DNA of 64,000 nucleotides from Seminavis robusta (GCA_903772945.1 CAICTM010000005.1:1-64000); one strand, 5' to 3'; positions 21,902 through 32,583 are shown, numbered from the stretch's first letter. The notes: generated from the sequence alone by a model not told the origin. Made by a program: numbers and translations.

Positions 21902-22960
21902 TCAGGGGCTACTAACGTCATTTTCCATTTCATTGATGATCGAGTCAAGGTCGGTATCCATGGCAATGCTTCCGTCCGCGAGTGTTTGGTCCTCATCCGG
22001 CGTGTTGCCATTGGAGCTAGGAGTCAGGTCTTTTTCAGGGGAGACTTGCTCCTTGTCCTGGGTGTTGTCCCGAGTCTTGTCGACCGTGTCATTGGGATCC
22101 TTATTCTGTGCTGGGGTCGTGCTGTCTTCGCTTTCAACTTTTGTTTTTTGTCCTTGGAGGTCGTTGGAGCTAGGAGCCTGGTCTTTTTCAGGGGAGACTT
22201 CATCCTTGTCGCGGATCTTGCTCTTGGTGCTGTCGGTCGTATCACGACCTCGATCATTGCCCATTTCACTGATGACCGAGTCAAGGTCCATATCCATGGC
22301 CATGCTGTTGTCGCTAAGATTCTGCAAGGCTTCCTTGACTTTTTCGTCCACCTGCTTCTCGACAGTCTCCTCCACCTTCTTCTCGATTGCTTTGCCGAGC
22401 TCTTCTTTGATCGCATTGACCTTCTTCTTCTTGGCTTCCTCCTTTTTCTTTTCCTTCTTGAGTGCTTTTTGAACCTGCTTTTGTACCTGTGCTGGGCTCA
22501 TGCCGCCTCCGTTGTCCACCACTTTGGCAGGGTCCGCATTTGTTTTCTTTTTCTTCGTTTCCTGCCTTGGCTCGTGATCCTCGTCATCACTGCGCCTCCT
22601 CCTCCTCTTTCTCTCACGATTGTCATGATCGCCACTGCGTCTTCTCTTCCTGTCGCGTCCATCGTCCCTCCTCTTTTTGTGGGTGCCACCGGAACTCCTG
22701 GAATGATCCCTAGAGTCTCCATCGTCTGCTTTGTCGTCTTCGTCATCCTCTCGTTGTTCCTCTTCCTCCTCCGTGTCTTTGCATCTTTGTGTGTTTCGGT
22801 TCTTGCCGGTGCAGTTCAAGCGGCGCCGCCCGCCCAGAGGCACCGACTGGGCATCCAGTACAGCAGCAGCAGTGGGACCACGAAGGCTTCCGGGGGCTGC
22901 CATGGCAAGAAGTGGGATCACGGCAACAATGGCATCAAAAAGGAGAGTAGTAAAGCGCAT
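21902..22960 (-). CDS. Secreted, highly charged protein with internal duplication
   Basis: A 352-residue protein starting with a clear signal peptide (MRFTTLLFDAIVAVIPLLAMAAPGS). Residues 60-130 are a mix of Glu/Asp and Arg/Lys runs (EEEEEQ, RKRRR, RKRRRRR). Residues 150-215 form a lysine-rich amphipathic coiled-coil stretch. The C-terminal third carries two copies of a unit with SxAMDxDLDSxIxEM, followed or preceded by DKxxVSPEKDxxPSSN. No enzyme domain is seen. Alternating polyanion and polycation blocks behind a signal peptide resemble diatom silica- or wall-associated proteins, but that is analogy only. No intron is required. Confidence 0.65.
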   Translation of the reverse strand: MRFTTLLFDAIVAVIPLLAMAAPGSLRGPTAAAVLDAQSVPLGGRRRLNCTGKNRNTQRCKDTEEEEEQREDDEDDKADDGDSRDHSRSSGGTHKKRRDDGRDRKRRRSGDHDNRERKRRRRRSDDEDHEPRQETKKKKTNADPAKVVDNGGGMSPAQVQKQVQKALKKEKKKEEAKKKKVNAIKEELGKAIEKKVEETVEKQVDEKVKEALQNLSDNSMAMDMDLDSVISEMGNDRGRDTTDSTKSKIRDKDEVSPEKDQAPSSNDLQGQKTKVESEDSTTPAQNKDPNDTVDKTRDNTQDKEQVSPEKDLTPSSNGNTPDEDQTLADGSIAMDTDLDSIINEMENDVSSP

Positions 22961-23225
22961 GTTGGGTGTGGTTCACAACGGGAGATTGGAGATTGGATTT
23001 TGATTTGGCTGTTTGTGTTGCTTTGCTTTGCGCTTTTGGAGCGTTTTGTTTTGTGAGCACCTCTTTCTCGCTCCTTTAGAAGATTTCTTTGGATCTTTGC
23101 TTCGGATGCGAAGTCATTGTCACTGGTACGGTAATAGTCTGTCATCAACAACCATTCATGTCCCCGTATTCCTCAGAAACAATGGAAAAGAAGAACATCA
23201 GGAAGGTCCTGCGAAACATGAAAAT
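22961..23225. other. 5' flank of the charged secreted protein gene
   Basis: Upstream region of the minus-strand gene. No other gene is seen. Confidence 0.3.
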
Positions 23226-23515
23226 CTGGAATTGAATTCATCACTAATTGAATATTTTCATCACCATTCATCACCATTCAACACATTGGTGATGAATTCA
23301 TCACCATTCATCACATTTCATCACGGTTTCATCATTTTCATCACCATTCATCACCATTCATTATCTCTATAGTAAAACAGTAGTATTTTTCATCACGATT
23401 CATCACCAGTCATCACGAATTAATCATTTTCATCACCATTCATCACCATTCAACAAACTGGTGATGAATTCATCACCATTCATCACCATTAAACACATTA
23501 ATCAAGAATTCATTA
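23226..23515. repeat. ATTCATCACC satellite
   Basis: An AT-rich array of the decamer ATTCATCACC and variants (CATCACGATT, CATCACATTT) fills about 290 bases. A larger unit of about 60 bases recurs with an offset of 172 (from about 23255 and 23427). Each copy of the larger unit contains the perfect palindrome GGTGATGAATTCATCACC. The array separates the charged secreted gene from the SET gene. Confidence 0.85.
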
Positions 23516-24017
23516 TAATGAAACTATTTCATTATTTGCGGGACCTTCCAGTGTAAGTTTAGGTTTGCTCAGCCGCAATGATCTCTGTACGGTACGGTAC
23601 CGGTTTCTATCTGACCGCATGAATACATGAATACTGTACCGCGAATAACGCGGCTGCAGTGCTAAGATTCGATTCACGAATTCCAGGAGGGCTTTGGCGC
23701 CATAACACTTCATGAGATACGCTACTAGCTAGACCACCGGTATCCAGTACTGGTACCAGTACCTGGTACCGCTATGCATACCGTACTACTATTAAAATTT
23801 TAAAATTGCATATCATACTCCGTTTTTGGATATAAACCCTAATTTAACCCCATTTCTGCATTTCAGACGCATACGTCAGTCCGATCATCGGAAGGTGCCA
23901 AAGTCGCAGAGAGCTCCAAAAGGGGTGCTACGGGTATCTACCGCTACAGTACGTCGTGGCCAGTAGGAGAGAGGAGTGTGATCCCATTATTTGTTGGCGT
24001 ACAGTATAGAATTGACA
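23516..24017. other. Intergenic with ACCGGTACC and TATA-like stretch
   Basis: This contains GTACGGTACGGTACCGG near 23588 and a cluster of GGTACC and TGGTACC words at 23730-23790. An AT-rich ATTAAAATTTTAAAATT stretch at about 23792 lies some 220 bases before the SET gene start. It may be promoter sequence, but no element is certain. Confidence 0.35.
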
Positions 24018-25337
24018 ATGGTTCCGTTGGTATGGCTCTGCCCTTTGCTGTTAATAATTCTCTGTGGTAGTAATACGAGAGCTGTAGTGGCATTGTCATC
24101 CATCGAAACCCCACCATGGCTGACGAGTCAATTGGCCGAGTTTGACCTGCAAGTCCACGGATTTCCCGAGACGGGTCGAGGTCTTGAAACGACACGCGAT
24201 CGATCGGCCGGAGAAGTGTTGATTCGAGTGCCCCAAGACAATGCCGTCACGGTCTCGTCGCTCTTACGAAAATACCCCATCTTGTCACAAGCGGCCAATC
24301 GAAGCATTCAAGAATTCAAGGTCCAATTGACCGACGAACAGATACTGGCCGTGGGAATTCTACTATTGAAACACGATGGGGATCCCTACGCGATATCGTT
24401 ACCACCTCAGCACTCGGTACTCCAAATGCCTACGGAATTCTTAGCCTGGTTCCCCCATGCGTATCGAAAACTCATTCAAGCGTACCAGCATCATTGTCTC
24501 TTTCTACACGGTTCTGTACTTCCAGCCTTGTCCTCTTCCAATGACAATGACAATGACAATGACGACAATCATCAGCTCAAGTTACCCATCAAGATTACCG
24601 AAGAGGACTTTTACTGGGCATTTGCCACGGTACGATCTCGTTGTGTCGGTATGGACGGACCCGACGATGAGGGGATACGGACGGGTGGAGACGGAGAAAT
24701 CCGAGTCATGCTGCCGGGATTTGACCTCCTCAATCATCGATTTGGGGCACAAACCAAACCTTACCAAGACGACGACAACTATGTCATTCAATCCAACAAT
24801 GACTACAAGAAGGGCGAACAAGTCTATATTTCCTACAGCGACCAACGACAAAATCTCAAAATGCTCATGACGTACGGATTTTGTGTCCCCCATAATCCCA
24901 CAAAAGTCGTCTTGTTGGATTATGAGGACGTCTTGCACGCATGTGCCATGGCACGACCTCAATACTTCAATCCCACCGTACAGGGACAAGTGTGGCAACT
25001 CTTGGGAAAATTGGACAAACAACGAGATTTGCTATCGTTCCAAGATGGAATTCCAGACACCACCCTGAAAGAAGGCATTCAAGTCATGGCCGAATTGCAG
25101 AAACAATTTCTCACAGAACCAGATGCCTCATTTTCCAATGACGTGCTGGAAGCATTGCTGGAGGCTCGTCGCACACAAGTGAAACACGGCATTGAGCAAA
25201 TCACACAAGCGCAGCAACAAAAGGATATAGAGGCAGACTGGATGCCCATGGCGAGCTCCATTCGAGTACTATTGGAAGAGGAACTCCAATTCTTGGACCA
25301 AACCAGTAGTACTACTAGTACCGTGTGCGACGAATGA
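24018..25337 (+). CDS. SET-domain protein methyltransferase (SETD3/Rubisco LSMT-like)
   Basis: A 439-residue protein read from the first ATG; the open frame extends upstream only from a TTG. The leader MVPLVWLCPLLLIILC looks like a signal peptide, so secretory or plastid entry is likely. The SET core is split in the manner of the SETD3/LSMT class. GRGLETTRDRSAGEVLIRVP near residue 50 is the first SET strand. A long helical insert follows, then MLPGFDLLNH (the LxPxxDxLNH motif), GEQVYISYS and LLMTYGF-like LKMLMTYGFCVPHNP at about 285-305. These bind S-adenosylmethionine and form the lysine channel. The C-terminal helical part corresponds to the substrate-binding domain. An (AATGAC)n tract near 24540 encodes an Asn/Asp run. 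Confidence 0.82.
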   Translation: MVPLVWLCPLLLIILCGSNTRAVVALSSIETPPWLTSQLAEFDLQVHGFPETGRGLETTRDRSAGEVLIRVPQDNAVTVSSLLRKYPILSQAANRSIQEFKVQLTDEQILAVGILLLKHDGDPYAISLPPQHSVLQMPTEFLAWFPHAYRKLIQAYQHHCLFLHGSVLPALSSSNDNDNDNDDNHQLKLPIKITEEDFYWAFATVRSRCVGMDGPDDEGIRTGGDGEIRVMLPGFDLLNHRFGAQTKPYQDDDNYVIQSNNDYKKGEQVYISYSDQRQNLKMLMTYGFCVPHNPTKVVLLDYEDVLHACAMARPQYFNPTVQGQVWQLLGKLDKQRDLLSFQDGIPDTTLKEGIQVMAELQKQFLTEPDASFSNDVLEALLEARRTQVKHGIEQITQAQQQKDIEADWMPMASSIRVLLEEELQFLDQTSSTTSTVCDE

Positions 25338-25896
25338 ATGAGAGGATCATATCATGTGGATACAACGGCCCCTTGTGATGTGGGACAGCAAAAGGGGAAA
25401 AGCTTCACTCGGTCCTGAAGAGGAGGGCACCTCGTGGCAGGGCTCTGGTCCAAAGTGTTTGAGGTACTCTCCTCGTGCACCGAAACCGAAATGTGATACT
25501 GGCTAGCAGGACCGAACAAGAGGAAGATTGCCATTGCCCAGGTAACGGAGCGGATGTGGAGCACGCACGGTTTGGAAAAGTGTACCCTGGCTATTTGTCG
25601 TAGATGCTACCGTACGAGTACTAGCAAGGAATCGAATCAGATCTATAAAATATTGTTTTCTTGTGGCAGAGAAATAATGAAATAACACATTCCTTGTTCG
25701 GATGACCTGCAGCCAGAAAACAACAGCGCTGCAGCCCCAATCTAATTTCTGCTATTGATTGAAGTAAGTATGAAGACCTAGCTGGCTAGCCCTGCACGGT
25801 TGTTTCCAGCGGAAAGCAAAAATAGATATTCTACTAGCTAGATGTCAAGAAAGAAAACCACATGCTTGCGACGATCTGATCAACAAAATTTTGATC
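25338..25896. other. Intergenic, no gene seen
   Basis: 3' flank of the SET gene up to the tRNA. Short frames only. Confidence 0.35.
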
Positions 25897-25967
25897 TCCG
25901 TCACAGGGAATCGAACCCTGGTCTCCCGCGTGACAGGCGGGGATACTAGCCACTATACTATGACGGA
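25897..25967 (-). tRNA. tRNA-Asp (GTC)
   Basis: On the minus strand a 71-base cloverleaf can be drawn. A 7-bp acceptor stem pairs TCCGTCA with TGACGGA. The D arm has TAGTGGCTAG. The anticodon stem CCGCC/GCGGG-type holds a CTGTCAC loop with anticodon GTC, and the T arm carries GGTTCGATTCC (B box). No intron and no encoded CCA. A T-rich stretch for polymerase III stop is not obvious but a TTTTG follows nearby. Confidence 0.95.
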
Positions 25968-26534
25968 AGCTTTCTTGCTTTCTTGCCTACTGTCTCGATT
26001 TTACAATTTACAAAGTCAAACGGACTAGCTATGTTTAGAGCAGAGTCTATGGTCCATTGGGCCGTGGAGTGCAGTGCGGATGCGGCGATGCTTTCAAAAA
26101 GAAATTATGAAGTCCGTGAGCCACCCGCAACGTCTTCTGGACTTCGATAGCCTGCTCATTCATCCAACTTAGCCCAGACCAGAAGACAGGCAGGGTCCAG
26201 GACCCCACCTTCGTTTACAAGGCACACTCCCACGAAGCAGGCAAGCAACTTGAACGGGTTTTGGGTGTTTTTCCCTAAGGCAAGCCCAAGCAGAGCGTAT
26301 GCATGTGTTCTACTAGTATCTAGAAATTATTAGTGACCAGCAGTTGCTTGGGCGCCACCTTCCGCGCCTCTGATCAACTCTGTTTAATAAGGAGCTTGTT
26401 CAAGCCTCGCGCTGCTCGTGTCGCCTCTGGCTCAGTGAAAAAACGTTACTGCGACCGCCCTTTCCTTACGATCACTCGATGTGCTCCTTCTCTTGGGGTA
26501 TCGGAGCTTGGGGTATCCGGTCGGGAGCTGGGTA
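25968..26534. other. Intergenic, no gene seen
   Basis: Between the tRNA and the 3' end of the multipass membrane gene. A 69-codon frame near 26333 has no features and is not called. Confidence 0.35.
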
Positions 26535-27407
26535 TCATTTAGACTTCTCGTGCGCTCGTTCGTAGGAATCACTTCTACACAGCACAATCGCAAAGTATAC
26601 CATGAACTTGGCAGGAACCACCATATCGAACCAGACATGTCCACCCCAGTGGATGAGGTAGTTGTCACAAAACAAAGCCTCTCCAAACGCCGCCAAGAGA
26701 ATGGGAATGTCCACAAGGCAAGCCTCCAAGTCGTAGTAAAGATCTTTCTGATGGGGAGGCATTGCCAACTTGCGAAAGGCTGAATTCAAAAGAACTCCCA
26801 TCAAGACGTGAGTAAAGAAGAAACGAGTTGGGACCACGTAGACTTGGAGAGCATTGTGGAACACCGCGAATACCAAAGTTTTGGCTCTGCTTCGTTTGGA
26901 ATCTGACATGAAACCATACCAGACGGGCAACAGCGCCACAAAGGCCGCCACCTTTCCCCTTGGGCCCAGGCGTTCAAAAGCCTTCGCTGCAGCATCGTCT
27001 CGTTGCGTGTTGATGGCCAAGAACAAATGACCGCAGCCATGTCCCAACAGCGTCAATGCATTCTTGAACATGGGTGACAGTGCCTCCCAGCGCATACCTC
27101 GGCGTTGGTGGCCCCAGTAGACGAGGCCAACCATGAGCATGGCCATGGCGGCATCGGCATAAAAGCTAATGGCATGACTTTGAACCGTCCAACTCAATTC
27201 GCGGTTGCCGATGCAAAAGCCCGCGTCAATGTAGGACTCTGAGAAGAGGTGCATCCGTCCCTTCTCGTGCTCAACGATGCATGCGAAGAAGGCCAAGGAC
27301 AGGACGATGGTGATGCACTTTGCGATATCACCCGCTCGCCATTGGATTGAAGGACGCAACCCCCCGAGGGTTGATGACATGTTGATGCTTCTTTGCAGGG
27401 ATAACAT
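26535..27407 (-). CDS. Multipass membrane protein, unknown family
   Basis: From the ATG at 27407 the protein has 290 residues and about seven hydrophobic helices. They include CITIVLSLAFFACIV, AAMAMLMVGLVYWG, AAFVALLPVWYGFM, VFAVFHNALQVYVV, FFFTHVLMGVLLN, LVDIPILLAAFGEALF and VVPAKFMVYFAIVLC. Conserved-looking His residues sit in GHGCGHLF and HWGGHVWFD. The open frame runs 118 codons further upstream without a stop but begins at a TTG. Another ATG at 27518 is possible. No family is recognised. It diverges from the parvulin gene with about 465 bases between starts. Confidence 0.55.
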   Translation of the reverse strand: MLSLQRSINMSSTLGGLRPSIQWRAGDIAKCITIVLSLAFFACIVEHEKGRMHLFSESYIDAGFCIGNRELSWTVQSHAISFYADAAMAMLMVGLVYWGHQRRGMRWEALSPMFKNALTLLGHGCGHLFLAINTQRDDAAAKAFERLGPRGKVAAFVALLPVWYGFMSDSKRSRAKTLVFAVFHNALQVYVVPTRFFFTHVLMGVLLNSAFRKLAMPPHQKDLYYDLEACLVDIPILLAAFGEALFCDNYLIHWGGHVWFDMVVPAKFMVYFAIVLCRSDSYERAHEKSK

Positions 27408-27872
27408 TTCAAAGTTAAGTTTTGTTTTGAGAATAACAAGGCGAAGCAAGAGACGGATCGTCCTGGCTCGATCTATGTGTTGCTGTTCCACGTTTGCCGG
27501 AGAGCCAGTCGTGTGCATTGAAAGGACAGGGAAGTCATCCACTCTTTGCTTTGCTGTTTGTATACCCCACTTTCCACACCCTGCGTGGTTCTTCGTTACC
27601 CACAATCGCAAGCAATTGCGTGGCGCCTGAGCGTTCGTTCTGTGTTGATGAAGGCGATCTTCCCCAAACTTAGGGTGCGCCCTCCCGTGTTGCGCTTGGT
27701 CCCTTGGCGTTCCTCCCTTCGGTACCAGGTACAGCTTAGCCGCTTTATGGCTTGGGTCCAAATCTTTTCTCGTTTCTGGGCTGTGTCTGTCTTGTACCGC
27801 ATAGCCTCATCCATCGATCCTTCAGTCAGTTTTCCTGCGCCCAGAGCAACAGGTGGGGCCAGTTAGAGTAAC
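27408..27872. promoter_or_regulatory. Divergent intergenic promoter region
   Basis: A 465-bp gap between two gene starts pointing away from each other, so promoters of both genes must lie here if both models hold. No specific element can be named. Confidence 0.35.
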
Positions 27873-28538
27873 ATGGCGCTATTACAATCATTACTAAAAT
27901 GGTCCGTTGTTTTATTTCTCGCTTTGGCTACGAGGCCCACGGCTGCCTGGATGGGAAAGAATCCGTTGGAAAAGATCCAGAATGATTATCGCGCCTTGAC
28001 TCGACGGGTAACCGCACGGCACATTCTACTGCCACCCAACAGTGAAGATGCTTGTAACCAACTCAAACTGTCGATTCTGAAAAAGATGGACAACAACAAC
28101 AACAACGATTCCGAAGAAGCATTCATTGTGGACGTCTTTGCCGATGCCGCGCAAAAGTTTAGTCGCGACGAAACGACCAACTACCGCGGTGGACTCATTG
28201 GAGAATTGGTGCCACAAGGAACCTGTCGATCCGCCATTTTGGATCGCAAATGCTTTGAAGTGCCACTGGGAAGTCTCCAAGGACCGATCGAGTCGGAATT
28301 TGGCATTCACTTGTTGCTGGTCACGGAACGCACCAATTGTCCCAAGTTGGATGGGCGCAAGACGCGGTTGGTGCCTAGCAAAGGCTCGGGGTACGGGGTC
28401 TTGGTGCCGTCCTCTGTGGCCGCCAAGGAAGAATCCCAAGTTACTTCCGACTTTTTGCTGGGACAAGCAGCCTTTTGGGCTTTTGCAGTTATCGCGGGTG
28501 GCTTGTTGGCCGAGCTAGTTGCCAACATTGTTCATTGA
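27873..28538 (+). CDS. Parvulin-type peptidyl-prolyl isomerase, membrane-anchored
   Basis: A 221-residue protein with a signal peptide (SVVLFLALATRPTAA) and a Trp right after the likely cut site (TAA-W). This is compatible with the diatom plastid ASAF-type bipartite leader, though Phe is more usual. The rotamase core follows: TARHILLP at about residue 48; DVFADAAQKFSRD; NYRGGLIGELVPQG with the diagnostic GG-L-G; FEVPLGSLQGPIESEFGIHLLLV. A C-terminal helix FWAFAVIAGGLLAELVANIV anchors it in a membrane. It should speed proline isomerisation on proteins in the secretory path or plastid. No intron is seen. Confidence 0.85.
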   Translation: MALLQSLLKWSVVLFLALATRPTAAWMGKNPLEKIQNDYRALTRRVTARHILLPPNSEDACNQLKLSILKKMDNNNNNDSEEAFIVDVFADAAQKFSRDETTNYRGGLIGELVPQGTCRSAILDRKCFEVPLGSLQGPIESEFGIHLLLVTERTNCPKLDGRKTRLVPSKGSGYGVLVPSSVAAKEESQVTSDFLLGQAAFWAFAVIAGGLLAELVANIVH

Positions 28539-28997
28539 GGGATTCTCGCATCGATCGTAACGGAACTCTGAGTATACACACAGAGGATGGGCTCTGCAGC
28601 GTAACATTGGTTAACCGGTAGACGGACTTGAATGATTGCCATCGCACCGTGCACCATTACTGGTCGTGTTGGCTCCGTCATGTTCCAGGACTTACTTCCA
28701 AAGATGCCACAAGCCAAGATGACCCGTCCACGAGCAACAGCTGTGCACATCGGCAACCACGTCCAGTCTCAAACTCGTAAATTGGATCTAGCTAGGAGCT
28801 TATGTAGCTAAACAGTGAATCTTAAATCAACTCAGATGCAGTAGCTATCGCTCATAATCAGTCACGTCATTGGAAAAGCAGATTAGTTCAACGGCCACCA
28901 GTATGACGTCCCGCCTCCGCATTCTAAGGACCGACTTCCAGTGGAAGTTCATGACCAAATGATGCACGTATGTTGCTACATCAATCGACAGATCTGT
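28539..28997. other. Intergenic, no gene seen
   Basis: 3' flank of the parvulin gene up to a decayed LRR tail. Short frames only. Confidence 0.35.
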
Positions 28998-29172
28998 CAT
29001 TGCAATAAGCAAGGCAAATCCATGCGTCGTCGCGGCAACTAGTGCAGTATTCAGCCGTTCCGTATCATAGACAAGCAGTCAGCGACAACCACAGGAGAGC
29101 ATCCAAAATTCTCGCTGAAAGCAACAAAACCACACATAGATGCCATGGGTTGTGCAACCTGTTTTTTGATGT
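28998..29172 (-). pseudogene. Second decayed LRR gene tail
   Basis: Reading minus, a stretch like MCGFVAFSENFGCSPVVVADCL aligns with VCYSAAFVENYGGTSEFVADCL of the adjacent intact LRR gene. After it comes a degraded version of the Cys-rich end (CTSCRDDAWICLA against CTSCCDETGVCLA) interrupted by stops. It lies some 80 bases beyond the stop of the intact gene, so a tandem tail copy decayed in place. The match is weaker than that of the tail at 1423. Confidence 0.6.
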
Positions 29173-29250
29173 TGGCGTCATTCAGCGTTGAGGGGGGAAT
29201 GATATCCCAGGAATAAATTATGAGCAAATTTAGCAGCAGGATAGAAAAAA

Positions 29251-31971
29251 TCAATTGGCAAGGCAAACCCCAGTCTCGTCACAACAACTGGTGCAGCAGT
29301 CAGCAGCACATTCGATAGTGGGAACTCCAGTTTCTGCATTTGGCAAACAGTCAGCCACAAACTCAGAAGTACCTCCGTAATTCTCAACAAAAGCAGCAGA
29401 GTAACATACAGATACAGGAACAGTGCCAGTAAGTGCATTCCCATTCACCAGAAATCGACGAAGCTTAGGCAGTGCCTCAATCTCATTGGGAATTGTGCCA
29501 TCAAAATTGTTGTTGGATAGGTCCAGCCACTCAAGGCTTGTCAAAAGACCAAGCAATGAGCTGATAGTCCCAGAAAAATTGCAATTATTGCCCCAAAAAG
29601 TGTTGAGTTCTGAGAGTCCAGTGTAGAACTCTTCCGGGAGTGTCCCTTGCATGCTGGTGAAGGAAAGATACATTTCCCCCAACTGAGTTGCCAGACCAAT
29701 CTCTGTAGGCAAGGAGCCAGAGATGTCAGTATGACTCAAGTTTAGCTTTTGCAAGTTTGACAGCATCCCAATCTCACTTGGCAGGGTCCCAGTAAGCTTT
29801 TCATGAAAAACATCGACCAACAAAAGGAGGTCACGTGAGCTTGCAAACGAGTGGCTTTACATCAATGGCAATGCAAATCCCTTACCTCATTAGAGTCAAC
29901 AAGAAGAGTCTCCAAAGAAGCGATGCTGAAAATTTCTGTTGGTAGGGAACCTGTCAGTTCATTGCGGCCAACATATAGCTGTCTCAAGGGTAACAGCCCT
30001 ACTTCAGATGGAAGCGTCCCAATCAGTTGGTTTGAATAGAGTTGAAGAGCGGTAAGCTTTGCAGGTCCTTCATCCAGATTGTCAAACCATCTTGCAGGGA
30101 TTGCCCCTGTGAATTGATTCACACTCAACCCTAGATACTCCAAGGGGAGGCTGGATTCTGTGGACAGTAGCTCTGGAGGTAGCAATCCAGTCAGCAGATT
30201 GTACTTTAAGTGAAGTCTTCCCAGCTGCAATCGTGTGACCTCCCAAGGGAGAGGGCCATTGAGCCAATTCCATCCTGAGTCAAAAGAATGATTCATGGTT
30301 AGAAGTAGCAAACAAAACAAAAAGCAGGGCTTTTATCGTACCAAGACCCAGCTCCACAACTGTCCTCTTCCCTGACTGAGTGGCCAGACAGCTTACACCA
30401 CCCCACTGGCATTCATGACTGCGGGAGAGCCACTGATCCCCCCAAATGTCTGATGTTGCTTCGCCAGTCAAAGGATGAGGTTCATAACAGAGACCAGAAA
30501 TTGCACTCCCTTGGGACGTTGATGGTGGATTGCACTCCTTCCATGGTTGATACCTTGTGGTTTGAAAATAGAAAAGAACCAAAAGAAACCTTTGCAACAA
30601 ATTAGGAGCATCATACTCCAATTGCATTTGGTCCTGATTGACAATCCAGTCAAATGCCTTTTGCCTGCATTGTAGCAAGAATTGAGAAAGGTCGCTATCT
30701 CCAGATTCTTCCACCTGTTGAAAGTATTTCTTTCCCAAAACAAGAGTTAAGGTAATTTCAATCTTGGGTGCCTCAACAACATCTCTTGTTGTGGTGGGTG
30801 CCATGGTACTGCTGCCATCCACATATACCTTATGAGTGCAGTGTCCACTGCCACAAACAGCCCCCACAATGATAGCAGCAACCACCAAAAGGACGCATAG
30901 GCCTCCCATGAGATAGAAAGGTAAATTGCTCTGTTGTGGATTGAATTTAGTGCCAGTATCTTCGGTGGCAACCGGTAAGTCGTGGTCGGCAACCGGTCTT
31001 GCGTTTGCCAATGTCTCTGTAGGTAGCTGCGTCCCGGTATTTTCTTGGTCATCATCGTCAACTGTATTCCTCGTTGGCTCTTGCCGCAGATTCTCCACGA
31101 CCAGAGTATTGTCTCGGTTGGAAGGGATTGGACTAGTATCCTGACCATTTCCTGTTCGATGTGGTTGCGGGGTGGTTCCGGAGGCTTCACGATCGACGGC
31201 AAACGCGCCTGGCACACCATTGAGCGCACAAATTGGTCTTCTAGTAACAGACATACCCGTTGACGATGGCGTGGCATCTTCACTGGCAGCAGACAGTATT
31301 TTCTCTTTGTACTGGAGGGGTTGGCCCTCAGCGGGGACATGGAGTTCACCCTGATCGGCAATCTTTCTAGCCAGTACCTCATCCTTACTACGTTCCTGTT
31401 GAATGGCAGGATCAACGCATGTACCGATATCAGCTTCGCCCCTAGGAGTTTCGAAGTCCTTGTTTCGAATTGCGTATATTTGGGTTTTCTGGTTGATTCT
31501 TGATTCCAAGGTCTCCACCGATGGAATATGTGCCGAAGCATGTTCTTGGGTGGTTTTTTCTTGTTCTTTTAGGATTCTAGTTTCATCCAATTTTTTGCTT
31601 GTTGTAGTACTCTGGCCGTCTGTGGGGTCTTGTGAGGATTCCTCCTGAAGTGGCGGCAAAGCTGAAAGTGTCGTTGTTGACTTTGTTTGCTGTGTGATTG
31701 GCTGAAAGGTGGGATCCTCTACATCGTCCGTGTCGTGTAAATTCTGCAACGAAGGATACCTGCTCGGGCCAAATAGCTCAGCATCATAGAAGTGCCGTGT
31801 CGTGACAGAAGAAGCACAGCTCATGTCGTCGGGTCCTGGGATGCTGATCATACTGGGCGGATCTGCGACCGACTCTACATCGTGCTGCGTTGGTTGTTGC
31901 TGATCCCAGGTGCTCGCTAATATCCCGCCGAGATCAGCTCCACTGTCACTTTCACCAGTATTAGAAGCCAT
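29251..31971 (-). CDS. LRR receptor-like membrane protein, three exons
   Basis: Exons (minus): 31971-30342, 30274-29886, 29796-29251. Introns are 67 and 89 bp, both GT-AG, and phases fit. The product is 854 residues. Residues 1-345 are a polar, acidic cytosolic region. LPFYLMGGLCVLLVVAAIIVG at about 350-372 is the only membrane helix, and there is no signal peptide, so topology is N-in. Outside come a pre-LRR domain (FDWIVNQDQMQLEYDAPN, then HECQWGGVSC), about nine plant-type LRRs (LxxNxLTGxLPxE) and a Cys-rich end CCTSCCDETGVCLAN. No kinase is present, so signalling would need a partner. A role as surface receptor is inference from architecture. The closest relatives here are the genes at 33736 and 45885. 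Confidence 0.85.
30275..30341 (-). other. Intron 1 of LRR gene (67 bp)
   Basis: Starts GTACGA and ends GACTCAG. It splits a Gly codon just before WNWLNGPLPWE, phase 1. The corresponding introns of the two other intact LRR genes sit at the same residue. Confidence 0.8.
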
Positions 31972-32583
31972 ATTGTAACTATCACACTGGCTAGCTACCG
32001 ACTCGACTCGACTCCCTTTTATTAATCAGCTTGGATGCTTGGATGCACAAACGATGAACTTTATCTTACTTCTACGACTGACTTATCACCCTACCTCCAG
32101 TTGACGCATGTGGAGCTTCGCACGACGCATGCGCCCCTGCAGCGAACTTCAATTATTCTTTTCTCGCCAGGCCAATAGATGGATCGTGCAATATTATTGC
32201 AACAAGAACGTCACGGTTGTACTACTCGTACTCGTAGCTAGCTAGTTAGAAAAGCTTTTGAAACTTCAGAACATGCGAGCCCAATGGGATTTCGTTTTTG
32301 GCACGAAGATGACATGGACCCACCGTCTCTATTTTTGGCTCGAACATTCCATTGTTCATGCAACCACCAAGGGTCACGAGAACCAACCGCCGTTCAATCT
32401 CCAACATACTGGTGTGTTTTACCCAAGCACACTCGTTGGATCCTTTGATGTTGATATCTCAGATTTAAAACGCCATAATCATCTATCTCAGCTTTCTAAA
32501 GAATCGAATCGAATCGAATCGTCGGCGATTGTGTTGGCCAGCCATACGGACAGTCCAGCCCGGAGAAAACAGACCTAGACCAT
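31972..32583. other. 5' flank of LRR gene
   Basis: No gene. It includes a GAATCGAATCGAATCG run near 32503 and a CTAGCTAGCTAG run near 32233. Confidence 0.35.

Noticed and set aside
21986-23056. 356-codon plus-strand frame
   Set aside because: Antisense shadow of the charged secreted protein; its hydrophobic runs are complements of Lys/Glu-rich codons.
23226-23515. CRISPR-like array
   Set aside because: A simple decamer satellite without unique spacers.
27408-27761. 118-residue N-terminal extension of the multipass membrane protein
   Set aside because: It opens at a TTG and has low-complexity, non-membrane text; kept only as an alternative via the ATG at 27518.
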